13,009 nt of DNA from MGBC163016 sp964469815 (GTDB lineage: Bacteria; Actinomycetota; Coriobacteriia; Coriobacteriales; Eggerthellaceae), in contig CAYXZC010000053.1 of assembly GCA_964469815.1 (NCBI GenBank), forward strand, positions 1 through 13,009. Reading direction: 5' to 3'. The position numbers and the translations under genes were made by a program. Below, piece after piece: positions 1-6,459 of the stretch; position 1 is the first letter of the stretch; every line of letters starts with the position of its first letter. Under the pieces are notes generated by a model, which saw only the letters and a program-made list of their open reading frames with translations, did no database searches and had not been told where the DNA came from.

Positions 1-71
1 TGCTTCGCCACTCGATGAGGTCAAAACAAGGGGCAAGGACAGGTGCCCGTCGGAACCGCAGCGTCAATTCA
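1..71. other. window edge, no gene supported
   Basis: Short stretch beyond the pyridoxamine kinase gene. Both strands have short open frames running off the edge, but no start with a convincing ribosome binding site and no recognisable protein. A small inverted repeat GGGCA/TGCCC lies near 32-49. Nothing more can be said. Confidence 0.4.
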
Positions 72-99
72 TTCCGAAAGCCGTTCTAGGCTTTCGGAA
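72..99 (-). terminator. 11-bp hairpin over the stop codon of the pyridoxamine kinase gene
   Basis: Perfect inverted repeat TTCCGAAAGCC (72-82) / GGCTTTCGGAA (89-99) with a 6-nt loop (83-88). The loop holds the TAG stop (86-88) of the minus-strand kinase gene, so the 5' arm of the RNA hairpin is made of its last sense codons. The bases that follow on the minus strand are not a T tract. This is therefore either a terminator of unusual form or a 3'-end stabilising hairpin. Position at the end of a minus-strand operon is the argument for a role in ending that transcript. Confidence 0.45.
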
Positions 100-1036
100 C
101 TAATAGCTGACTTACGCGACCGAGGAGAAGCTCGAAGCTGACACCTCGTTGCTCGAAATCAGGCTGCTTCGTGGAAAGCTTAACGGCATCTTCGATGAAG
201 CTTCCTGCAAACGCCACCCCTTCGACAAGGGATCGGCCTGCCATGATCGCAGCGAGCACGCACGATGCGTACACATCACCCGTACCATGGAGCATGTATG
301 GGATGAAGGTGTTCTTCACCTCGATTATCTCTTCCATATTCTCCCCACCGACGAAATTGCGGATGACGTCCTCGCCCTTGCGCTGGATGCCCTTGAGAAC
401 GACGTTCTTCGCACCAAGATCGAGAAGACGACGCACCATATCCTCGGCAACCTCATCGGTTATATCGGTTCCCGCCCAATCATCCCCGATGGGCTCGCCC
501 AAGATGATCGCAGCCTCGGTAAGATTCGGGGTGAGGATGTCGGCGTCCTTGGCAAGGGAGACCATGGCATCGCAAAGCTCAGGTGTATAAGTGAGATATA
601 TCTTGCCGTGATCGGCCATCACAGGATCGACCATGCGGATGGCGTTGGGATACAGCTCATACAGATCGCGGATGATATCAACCTGCTCGGGTGCCCCCAG
701 AAAACCTGAGTACACCGCATCGATCCCAACATCGATGCCCTTCCAGGCGTTCACATAATCAGCCAGGATATCGGTCGTGTCATGCATGTAGAAACCGGAA
801 TAGCCAGTATGCGAGGAGAAAAGGCCGGTGGGAACGGAGCAAACGTCGCATCCTGCAGCAGAAAGAACCGGAATGGCAACGGATAGCGAGCATTTGCCGT
901 AACCGCAAAGGTCGTGAACAGCAGCTATGCGGGGGATATAGGCATCCTTTCGCTCATAAAGGAAATTCGCATCCGGATCGCCATGGATCTTTCGGTCTGA
1001 AAGGTCGGTCTCGCTGTAGTTGTTATCCTCCATCAT
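86..1036 (-). CDS. pyridoxamine/pyridoxal kinase (PdxY/PdxK-like, ribokinase superfamily)
   Basis: Probably a cytoplasmic kinase that phosphorylates pyridoxal, pyridoxine or pyridoxamine with ATP in the vitamin B6 salvage pathway. The 316-residue product has the B6-kinase pattern: a substrate region AAVHDLCGYGKCSL (38-51), SSHTG (74-78), MVDPVMADHGK (135-145), the nucleotide-side TPNLTEA (169-175), and an HGTGD anion-hole/catalytic motif (250-254), with Asp254 the expected general base. About 30 extra N-terminal residues rich in Asp and Glu precede the domain; the family usually starts near residue 33 here. The first ATG (1036) overlaps the upstream gene's stop as ATGA, which supports it and suggests translational coupling; a second ATG follows directly. 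It is the second gene of a two-gene operon. The family call is firm; which vitamer is preferred cannot be read from sequence. Confidence 0.92.
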   Translation of the reverse strand: MMEDNNYSETDLSDRKIHGDPDANFLYERKDAYIPRIAAVHDLCGYGKCSLSVAIPVLSAAGCDVCSVPTGLFSSHTGYSGFYMHDTTDILADYVNAWKGIDVGIDAVYSGFLGAPEQVDIIRDLYELYPNAIRMVDPVMADHGKIYLTYTPELCDAMVSLAKDADILTPNLTEAAIILGEPIGDDWAGTDITDEVAEDMVRRLLDLGAKNVVLKGIQRKGEDVIRNFVGGENMEEIIEVKNTFIPYMLHGTGDVYASCVLAAIMAGRSLVEGVAFAGSFIEDAVKLSTKQPDFEQRGVSFELLLGRVSQLLVPKA

Positions 1037-1266
1037 TTATCACTGTCCTTTTCCTCTTGCTCTTCCATTCCTTCTTCGACATCATCGAGAAACGACCACT
1101 CGTCCTCTTCCTCGGGCTCATGGTTGTGATAGAGCTTTCGCGTCTTGAATTCGAATATCACGCATGCGATCAGGCTCAATATGATCCCGGCTCCGATCAA
1201 TATGCCTATCCCGGCATAGGTTTCAAACAGGAAATGATATAGGTCTGCGGCGCTGTTGATCTCCAT
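1033..1266 (-). CDS. small single-pass membrane protein with acidic tail
   Basis: A 77-residue protein I do not recognise. It has a short N-terminal segment, one strongly hydrophobic helix (about residues 19-39, GIGILIGAGIILSLIACVIF), a basic FKTRK stop-transfer patch, and a C-terminal tail rich in Glu and Asp. That charge pattern predicts the acidic tail is cytoplasmic. AAGGTG lies a few bases before the ATG, and the stop overlaps the kinase start by 4 nt (ATGA), so the two are very likely co-translated. A strong promoter lies about 50 nt upstream. Whether it acts with the B6 kinase or is only transcribed with it is unknown. The ATGA overlap and the promoter are the best evidence that this small gene is real. 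Confidence 0.8.
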   Translation of the reverse strand: MEINSAADLYHFLFETYAGIGILIGAGIILSLIACVIFEFKTRKLYHNHEPEEEDEWSFLDDVEEGMEEQEEKDSDK

Positions 1267-1315
1267 TGTTCACCTTCGGATCGCTCTTATCCAATGAAAC
1301 GATGTATCGCACAAG

Positions 1316-1343
1316 ATTATATCAGGGTGAAACAGAGGATGAA
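1316..1343 (-). promoter_or_regulatory. sigma70-type extended -10 promoter for the membrane protein/B6 kinase operon
   Basis: On the minus strand a consensus TATAAT (1321-1316) is preceded by TG one base away (1324-1323), an extended -10. A weak -35, TTCATC (1343-1338), sits 16 bp upstream. The predicted start leaves a leader of roughly 40 nt before the ATG at 1266. Confidence 0.65.
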
Positions 1344-1392
1344 TGCGCATATTGGAGCGATTGCTTTTTTGAATACACCCCATTGCATGTTT

Positions 1393-1414
1393 GAGGGCGA
1401 TCAAGATCGCCCTC
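1393..1414. repeat. intergenic palindrome, REP-like, AA loop
   Basis: Perfect 10-bp hairpin, arm GAGGGCGATC (1393-1402), loop AA, arm GATCGCCCTC (1405-1414). It follows the 3' end of the Ser/Thr kinase gene. The same palindrome recurs at 6655-6676 (exact), 6491-6512 (one mismatch) and, with longer arms, at 11402-11433. No T tract follows on either strand, so a classical terminator is not supported. Confidence 0.8.
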
Positions 1415-1451
1415 TACTCGAATAGACCTGCGTGACAAACGGACGTATGCT

Positions 1452-4343
1452 TCACTCTTCCTCGTCGAGCGAATAATCGGTGCGAATGCGATCCGGCACA
1501 TTGGCGACAGCCAGCAGGATGCCTATGAGCGCAGGCACTATCGATCCTGCGATCTGCAAAGCGGAAAGCGGCTCATTCGAACCCAAGACGAGCGGAACGA
1601 ACAGAACGCCCGCGATGATGCATGCACCGCATACGACCGAACCAAGGATGTCGAATGTGCGCGTTCCTTTCCAGCAGAAGAGCGAATACAACGCACCGCC
1701 TGCTATCCAGCTTACGATAACGCACCATGTCATGGGATTCGCGATAGTCCGCATGAAGCCATCGGTGATGGACGCACCTGCGATCGATGGATTCACAGCC
1801 ACGATGAAATTCGAATAGACAGCCCAATCCATCACATCGCCAGAACCCAAGGATGCGAACACTATGGCCGATACTGCCGCCATGGCTCCCGCAGCCAGCG
1901 CCTGCTTCAGATCCAGTGCCGCCCCTGCGAACACAGGCACCATGCTAGAAAACCCTATCGACCCGAACAAGGGCTGGGTCAAAGCGACCGCGCACTCCTC
2001 ATTGCTGTTACGACCGAAGAACCACCACCAGACGCAAGTTCCTCCGAGCAGAACGAAAGCCGGAATCCACGCCTGATTGAAAAGAAGCGTTACGAAGAAC
2101 ACCGCATACGCAGCAGGCATTGCCCAGCGTGGGCGCAAGAAAGCCAGCACCACGAAAGCAGCAAGGATCACCCAAGCGGCCACCGGAGCCATGGAGAACA
2201 GCCCGAAGAGCGAGTCATCGCCGTAAGCGGTCGTGTAAGACGAGGTGAACGAATCACCCGCCGCTTGGACGGCTCCCGTAGCAGCATTGCCGGCTGCATC
2301 CACCGCTGCGCTCGCCGCAGCATCGGGCAAGGATGACAAGTCGATCCCGCTGTTCGACAGGCTGACCAAAACATCATTCACAGAAGCTGCGTTCACGCTC
2401 TTTCCGGAGATAGAATCCAGCGCTGCGGCCACTGCATCGGGATTCGTGATATCCACGTGCTCTTGGGATCTCAACAATCCGAGCACCTGCAACTGGTCGT
2501 TTTGACCAAGCTGCGTGAAAGTGGTGGCATCGTTGCCTAGAAGAGCGTTCAGGACATCATCGCCTGCAGACGATGATGAGGTGCCTTCATTCGATGCCGA
2601 AGCGGATGACGATATCGAAGATGATGCATATGATGATGAGCCTGCAACCGTAGGCTCTGCAAGGCCGAACCTGAAATTCATGAGCGCGATAACGACCACC
2701 ATGCAAACCGCCAAAGTTGAGATGACCCGCATGATGATATCCAGTCCGCTTTCCCCTATCCGATCTATCAATGGTTCTTTGGGCTTCGAGCCGTGCGATC
2801 CACCTCGCGAAGTCACGCCCGATGAGGCCTTCGACCTGCCATCCCCAGCCGGTTCGCCCTCACCCGCATCGAGCGCGGGTGAAGACGCGACGACCTCTGC
2901 AAGCTGCTTCTTACCATCCTTCGCATCCCCTAAGAACGGGGAGAGGTCTTCGGCGAAATCGGATACGTTGGGGTAACGCTGATCAAGATCGGGATCGAGC
3001 GCGATGAACATTATGTCGTCGACCGATTCATCGATGTCCCAGCAAAGGGAAGGCAACACCAGCTCGGCGTTAAGGATTGCAGCCTCCGCGCCTTCGAGCG
3101 TACGGGCTCTGAACGGATTGACCCCTGAGAGCATCTCGTAGGTCAGGCTCGCGAGCGCCCATTCATCTGTGCGCACATCGAGCGGCTGCTGACGCATCTG
3201 CTCGAGCGGCATGTAACCGATAGTGCCGCCACCGGTCGTACCTTGGCCGCTGGCATCCATTAGCGTGGACAGGCCGAAGTCCGTGACCTTCACGACCCCA
3301 TCACGGTTAATGACAACGTTCTCCGGCTTGATATCAAGATGCAAGACCCCCGCTTTATGCGCCACTTCCAGCGCATGGGAGACGGACAAGAACACGCTCG
3401 TCACCATGTCGAGCGTGATATCGTTGTCCAACTCGCGCATGATCCGGGCAAGCGTCTTGCCCTCAACGTATTCCATGATGACATAGGCCATCTGACCGTC
3501 GACCACGCAGTCATAGACGGTGACGATGTTCGCATCGTTCAGATGGGCGGCTGTTCGCGCCTCTTCAAGACCTGGGATGTTGTCAGTATCGTCTTTAGAA
3601 TGGATGCTCGCCAACAATGGGTCGGAATCCATGGCTTGCGCACGGATCGCCGCTTGAGCATGCTTTTGGATGAAATCCGGATCCTTGATGCGTGGCGGAC
3701 GACGCTTCTGCAGAGCCTGCGTGTGCGCCGGAGCGAATCGATCAAGGTCATCGTGAGCATCCGAGATTCCCTCACGACGATCGCTGTTCGATGCATTGCC
3801 GCTTTCCTCTATGAGATCGGAATCTATATCCACAGCATCATCAATGGATGCGATCTTGGTGTGACCCGCTCCCGAGATCACTCCGGGAAGCTGTCCCGCT
3901 AGCTTCGCGATGTCGACCGTATTGGTCGCGTAGCTTCCCTTGGCATCCCGGATCGGGCGAACAGGGGACACACGGGAGAATCTGGATGTCTGATAACCGG
4001 ATGTCCTGCCCCTTCGCGCACGACTGCGCTCTGCCCGTTTGGCTGCATGCTCGTCGCGCTTGTTCAAAAAGGAAGGTTCGGCAGGAAGCTCTATATCCTC
4101 TTCGGCAGCATCGTAATCATCATACGGCGTATCGTATTTCTGCGCATAAGCCTCGCTTTGCGCGCGCTTAGCGGCATCGCTTTGTCTTGCCATCAAAGCT
4201 TCGGTATGCGAGAGCGGGATGCATTTGATGGCCACATCGCGCTTCAAACGCGTATCGAAAGCATGCTGAACCGTGGCATAACCACCAGCGCCGGCCTTTC
4301 CGATCAGCCGGTATCTATCCAATATGAGACGTTGTTCGATCAC
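1452..4343 (-). CDS. multi-pass membrane Ser/Thr protein kinase with large N-lobe insertion
   Basis: Hanks-type (PknB-like) kinase, 963 residues. Visible elements: glycine loop GKAGAGGYATV (15-25), VAIK with Lys40, alpha-C Glu261 in LEEARTAAHL, catalytic loop HLDIKPEN (335-342, Asp337; the HRD Arg is Leu), DFG (355-357), likely activation-loop Thr369/370, an altered APE (PLE, 379-381) and DEW (393-395). Lys40 and Glu261 are normally about 20 residues apart; here about 200 charged, disordered-looking residues lie between. After the kinase come a basic linker, a first membrane helix (about 537-556), a Ser/Ala-rich segment (565-715), then roughly seven or eight more hydrophobic helices (718-948). 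The kinase is expected in the cytoplasm. Start is GTG at 4343, with GGAGGG (4359-4354) 10 nt upstream. Substrates are unknown; the membrane part resembles no transporter I recognise. Confidence 0.9.
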   Translation of the reverse strand: MIEQRLILDRYRLIGKAGAGGYATVQHAFDTRLKRDVAIKCIPLSHTEALMARQSDAAKRAQSEAYAQKYDTPYDDYDAAEEDIELPAEPSFLNKRDEHAAKRAERSRARRGRTSGYQTSRFSRVSPVRPIRDAKGSYATNTVDIAKLAGQLPGVISGAGHTKIASIDDAVDIDSDLIEESGNASNSDRREGISDAHDDLDRFAPAHTQALQKRRPPRIKDPDFIQKHAQAAIRAQAMDSDPLLASIHSKDDTDNIPGLEEARTAAHLNDANIVTVYDCVVDGQMAYVIMEYVEGKTLARIMRELDNDITLDMVTSVFLSVSHALEVAHKAGVLHLDIKPENVVINRDGVVKVTDFGLSTLMDASGQGTTGGGTIGYMPLEQMRQQPLDVRTDEWALASLTYEMLSGVNPFRARTLEGAEAAILNAELVLPSLCWDIDESVDDIMFIALDPDLDQRYPNVSDFAEDLSPFLGDAKDGKKQLAEVVASSPALDAGEGEPAGDGRSKASSGVTSRGGSHGSKPKEPLIDRIGESGLDIIMRVISTLAVCMVVVIALMNFRFGLAEPTVAGSSSYASSSISSSASASNEGTSSSSAGDDVLNALLGNDATTFTQLGQNDQLQVLGLLRSQEHVDITNPDAVAAALDSISGKSVNAASVNDVLVSLSNSGIDLSSLPDAAASAAVDAAGNAATGAVQAAGDSFTSSYTTAYGDDSLFGLFSMAPVAAWVILAAFVVLAFLRPRWAMPAAYAVFFVTLLFNQAWIPAFVLLGGTCVWWWFFGRNSNEECAVALTQPLFGSIGFSSMVPVFAGAALDLKQALAAGAMAAVSAIVFASLGSGDVMDWAVYSNFIVAVNPSIAGASITDGFMRTIANPMTWCVIVSWIAGGALYSLFCWKGTRTFDILGSVVCGACIIAGVLFVPLVLGSNEPLSALQIAGSIVPALIGILLAVANVPDRIRTDYSLDEEE

Positions 4344-4472
4344 GCGCGCTGTGCCCTCCGTGGTGCATTGGTTGTGGTATTGAAGGGGCGTTTACGTTGT
4401 TTTCACGATTGATAATGCTACCACAGTATGAGCCTTGGCACTCCACTGAAACGGATGGACGAAAATGCGTTC

Positions 4473-4501
4473 TTGCGCGAAAGGTTCTGCTCGGGTATCA
4501 T
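4473..4501 (+). promoter_or_regulatory. probable promoter of tRNA-Leu
   Basis: TTGCGC (4473-4478), a 17-bp spacer and TATCAT (4496-4501, five of six matches to TATAAT) end 19 nt before the tRNA. Spacing and position fit; the -35 is only half-matched. The 4344-4472 stretch upstream, shared with the divergent kinase gene, shows no convincing kinase promoter. Confidence 0.5.
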
Positions 4502-4520
4502 CGTTAACGCTTCGAAATGT

Positions 4521-4607
4521 GCGGGCGTGGCGGAATTGGCAGACGCGCATGGTTCAGGTCCATGTGAGCTTCGGCTCATGAAGGTTCAAGTCCTTTCGCC
4601 CGCACCA
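4521..4607 (+). tRNA. tRNA-Leu (anticodon CAG)
   Basis: An 87-nt class II tRNA with CCA encoded. Acceptor stem GCGGGCG (from 4521) pairs with CGCCCGC, followed by A and CCA (4605-4607). The anticodon stem CATGG/CCATG encloses the loop TTCAGGT, giving anticodon CAG, which reads CUG. The long variable arm has the stem GAGC-TTCG-GCTC, typical of leucine tRNAs, and the T loop is TTCAAGT. A promoter lies directly upstream and a hairpin with a T run follows 15 nt after the CCA. Its 3' end is duplicated downstream (4840-4862). Confidence 0.97.
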
Positions 4608-4610
4608 TAT
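4588..4610 (+). repeat. 23-nt direct repeat, copy 1 (tRNA-Leu 3' end)
   Basis: Covers the T-loop end, T-stem, acceptor 3' strand, CCA and three further bases. It is identical to 4840-4862, an offset of 252 nt. Tyrosine recombinases of integrative elements commonly use tRNA 3' ends as attachment sites, so this could be an att-type copy. No integrase gene is present in the window. Confidence 0.75.
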
Positions 4611-4622
4611 GAAATAAAAATG

Positions 4623-4644
4623 GACACCAAAGGTGTCTTTTTTT
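4623..4644 (+). terminator. intrinsic terminator of tRNA-Leu
   Basis: Hairpin GACACC (4623-4628), loop AAA, GGTGTC (4632-4637), followed by seven Ts (4638-4644). A run of As precedes it, so it could also work weakly on the minus strand. It lies 15 nt past the mature tRNA end, as expected for rho-independent termination. Confidence 0.85.
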
Positions 4645-4834
4645 GTTTCGTATGCAGGGCGAAACATCATCGAGCTTGCGAGATGATGGCGAAGCGAAGC
4701 TGAGCACGACTGAACCTGCAAGGTTCATTGCCATGCTAGCGTTAGCATTGAGCATGGCAACAGCGAGTGTCAAGGTGTTGCGAAGCAACCTAAAGCGAAA
4801 AAATGCGGAGCATTATTTCGCGATGACTTGACAC
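4645..4834. repeat. array of short hairpins between the two tRNA 3'-end copies
   Basis: Non-coding and very rich in inverted repeats: GTTTCG/CGAAAC (4645-4650/4660-4665); CATCATC/GATGATG (4665-4671/4682-4688); TGAACCT-GCA-AGGTTCA (4711-4727); TTGCCATGCT/AGCATGGCAA (4728-4737/4751-4760) with a competing inner ATGCTA/TAGCAT (4733-4738/4743-4748); and a long-range GTGTCAAG/CTTGACAC (4767-4774/4827-4834). The last encloses GTTGC-GAA-GCAAC (4777-4789) and a stem with 10 of 11 pairs (4796-4806/4810-4820, loop GGA). Open frames crossing it lack start signals and protein-like composition. It could be a repeat element or a structured RNA; which one cannot be decided here. Confidence 0.7.
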
Positions 4835-4839
4835 GAGCT

Positions 4840-4862
4840 AAGTCCTTTCGCCCGCACCATAT
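4840..4862 (+). repeat. 23-nt direct repeat, copy 2 (partial tRNA-Leu 3' end)
   Basis: Exact copy of 4588-4610 with no tRNA body in front of it: the bases before 4840 do not continue the T-arm. It lies between the hairpin array and the 3' end of the ATPase gene. Confidence 0.75.
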
Positions 4863-4869
4863 AGGGCAA

Positions 4870-4886
4870 CGATACTGAAAGTATCG
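4870..4886 (-). terminator. hairpin after the ATPase gene
   Basis: CGATACT-GAA-AGTATCG, a perfect 7-bp stem, lies 14 nt beyond the stop of the minus-strand ATPase gene. No clear T tract follows on the minus strand, so a terminator role is possible but unproven. Confidence 0.4.
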
Positions 4887-4899
4887 CTCCCCTCTATTC

Positions 4900-6171
4900 C
4901 TAGATCGCCCAAACGGGAAACGCCCAAGCATCTTCTGAGACCGGATACGTATCATTGGACAGGCAGACAATGGTTCCGGTGCCGATATCCCTTTTCGATA
5001 ACGATGCTTCATTCGATTCTCTGATCTCTTCCAAAGGTTTGAGCGCCGAAAAATTCTTAGCATCGTGTTTGACCGGTGATGCGCCTTTCTTCACCTCGAT
5101 GGGAAATAGCATGTTGTCCTTTTCCAGCAAGATGTCTATTTCTTTTTGAGTGCTTGTCCTAAAAAAGAAAAGAGACGCATTCTGAGCCGCGTTCACAAAG
5201 CTCTTGCAGATCTCGCTGTATGCATATGTTTCGAATATCTGTCCTGACATAGCACCCCGCTCAAGAGTGTCAGCGTTTGTCCATCCTGCAAGATACGCAG
5301 CAAGACCGGTATCGGTAAAATGCATCACAGGCATCTTGGTAAGTCTTTTCAAAAGGTTGTTCGTATATGGAGGAACGATCTTTATAAGATAGGAACTGAC
5401 GAGCAGCGAAAGCCAGGATTTTGCCGTCTTCTCGTCGATATCCGAAAGCCGCGCCAATTCGGAATACACGACCGGTCGAGAGGTCAATGCTGCACATGCA
5501 GACATGAATCGTCTGAATTTCATCTCATCTGCAACCTGCGCCAGATCACGAATATCACGCATGATATATGTCTCAAGATATGACTCGTATGCTCCAGACC
5601 TTAGATCCTGCGGAAGAGCTCGAATAGCAGGAAAAGATCCGGAAATGATTCGGTCGAACGCCTCATTCAACCCGAAAGGCTTTGCCACCTTAACGCGATC
5701 CATAACGTATTGGGTATTTGTTTCGATGGGAATCGACTCTATTCCCGCGATCTCCGAATTAGATAGACCCAACATCTCAATGATGCCCACACGACCGGCA
5801 AGAGATTCGGATATATGGCGCATGAGATGAAACGGCTGGGAACCAGTGAGCCAATAGATCCCATTCTGCTCTGTGTCATCCAATGCCATCTTTATATATG
5901 GCAGCAACTCAGGAGCCTTTTGGATCTCGTCGATCAGCACCGGAGGCTCGTATCGCTGCAGGAAGAGAGCAGGATCGTTCTTTGCGATCATCCTTAGGGA
6001 AGTATCATCCATCGTAACGTAGGAGCGCTCTATGCCGTGCTTTCTGTCCTCTTCCATAAGGTGCTTCAGCATAGTAGTTTTACCCACTTGGCGAGGACCC
6101 GTCACAACAACGGCTTTGAAATTGTCTGAATAGCGCCTGACGATCGGCTCCAGTGCGCGTTTGATATACAT
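4900..6171 (-). CDS. AAA family ATPase with DUF4143 C-terminal region
   Basis: A 423-residue AAA_14/DUF4143 ATPase, a very common family of unproven cellular role. Residues 1-140 form the ATPase: Walker A GPRQVGKTT (25-33), Walker B PPVLIDEIQKAPEL (76-89, acidic pair Asp81-Glu82), sensor-like LTGSQPF (108-114), and the family signature SESLAGRVG (121-129). A helical middle region (about 170-310) contains LETYIMRDIRDL. The C-terminus has a PD-(D/E)xK-like pattern, EID (344-346) and EVKK (359-362), which in this family suggests a nuclease-like fold; activity is not shown. The ATG at 6171 has GGAG 5 nt upstream, behind a consensus TATAAT. Codons such as ATA, TAT and AAA are more frequent than in neighbouring genes, compatible with horizontal acquisition. 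Full length, no frameshift seen. Confidence 0.9.
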   Translation of the reverse strand: MYIKRALEPIVRRYSDNFKAVVVTGPRQVGKTTMLKHLMEEDRKHGIERSYVTMDDTSLRMIAKNDPALFLQRYEPPVLIDEIQKAPELLPYIKMALDDTEQNGIYWLTGSQPFHLMRHISESLAGRVGIIEMLGLSNSEIAGIESIPIETNTQYVMDRVKVAKPFGLNEAFDRIISGSFPAIRALPQDLRSGAYESYLETYIMRDIRDLAQVADEMKFRRFMSACAALTSRPVVYSELARLSDIDEKTAKSWLSLLVSSYLIKIVPPYTNNLLKRLTKMPVMHFTDTGLAAYLAGWTNADTLERGAMSGQIFETYAYSEICKSFVNAAQNASLFFFRTSTQKEIDILLEKDNMLFPIEVKKGASPVKHDAKNFSALKPLEEIRESNEASLSKRDIGTGTIVCLSNDTYPVSEDAWAFPVWAI

Positions 6172-6194
6172 GAGTTCTCCAATTTTATGTAAAT

Positions 6195-6217
6195 TCCGGA
6201 ATCCATTCCGGATTATA
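6195..6217 (-). promoter_or_regulatory. ATPase promoter -10 with adjoining palindromic operator candidate
   Basis: On the minus strand TATAAT (6217-6212) runs directly into the palindrome TCCGGAAT-CC-ATTCCGGA (6195-6212), which would cover the transcription start. TTCTGA upstream is a possible weak -35. A near-perfect 18-bp palindrome on the start site is the usual arrangement for a repressor site; autoregulation by a nearby protein is inference. Confidence 0.55.
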
Positions 6218-6346
6218 CAATATTGGAAAGCCTTCAGAAGAATGAAACTAAGGCAACATCAGCCATACACCACCACAAAAAATAAGTGACCCATCCTGCC
6301 AAAGCTTTGAACTGGCGCTTCGAGAAAAGTGATGCTCTTATACGAA

Positions 6347-6397
6347 TTGCACTCAAACAGTGCATATTTTGCGCAATTTTGCACTCAAAGAGTGCAA
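6347..6397. promoter_or_regulatory. iterated palindromes, operator candidate
   Basis: Three palindromes in 51 bp: GCACT-CAAAC-AGTGC (6349-6363), TTGCGCAA (6369-6376) and the perfect TTGCACTC-AAA-GAGTGCAA (6379-6397). The first and third are imperfect copies of one unit, 32 bp apart (about three helical turns), which favours a DNA-binding site over a transcript hairpin. On the minus strand TATAAG (6345-6340) adjoins the first copy, so the cluster could control a distal promoter reading toward the ATPase gene. Confidence 0.5.
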
Positions 6398-6459
6398 TAT
6401 GAGTTGTGGTGGAAGCAGCCAATACGCATTATGCGTGTACTCATCAAGGTGAACACCTA

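Noticed and set aside
1393..1414. intrinsic terminator of the kinase gene
   Set aside because: The stem is strong, but no T run follows on either strand and the same palindrome recurs at other loci, so a dispersed repeat is the better description.
3339..3902. 187-codon open frame on the plus strand
   Set aside because: Antisense to the kinase catalytic domain, whose motifs are unmistakable.
4428..4703. 91-codon open frame on the plus strand
   Set aside because: It runs through the tRNA-Leu gene and its terminator; the tRNA is certain.
4611..6230. ATPase gene as cargo of the tRNA-bounded element
   Set aside because: The ATPase gene lies outside the two tRNA 3'-end copies, and I find no third copy beyond it, so the sequence does not place it inside the element.
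6379..6397. CIRCE (HrcA) operator
   Set aside because: The half-sites GCACTC/GAGTGC match those of CIRCE, but CIRCE has a 9-bp spacer and TTAGCACTC arms. Here the spacer is 3 bp, and no chaperone gene is adjacent.
6234..6422. 62-codon open frame on the minus strand
   Set aside because: Crosses the iterated palindromes, has no ribosome binding site and no protein-like conservation signal that I can see.
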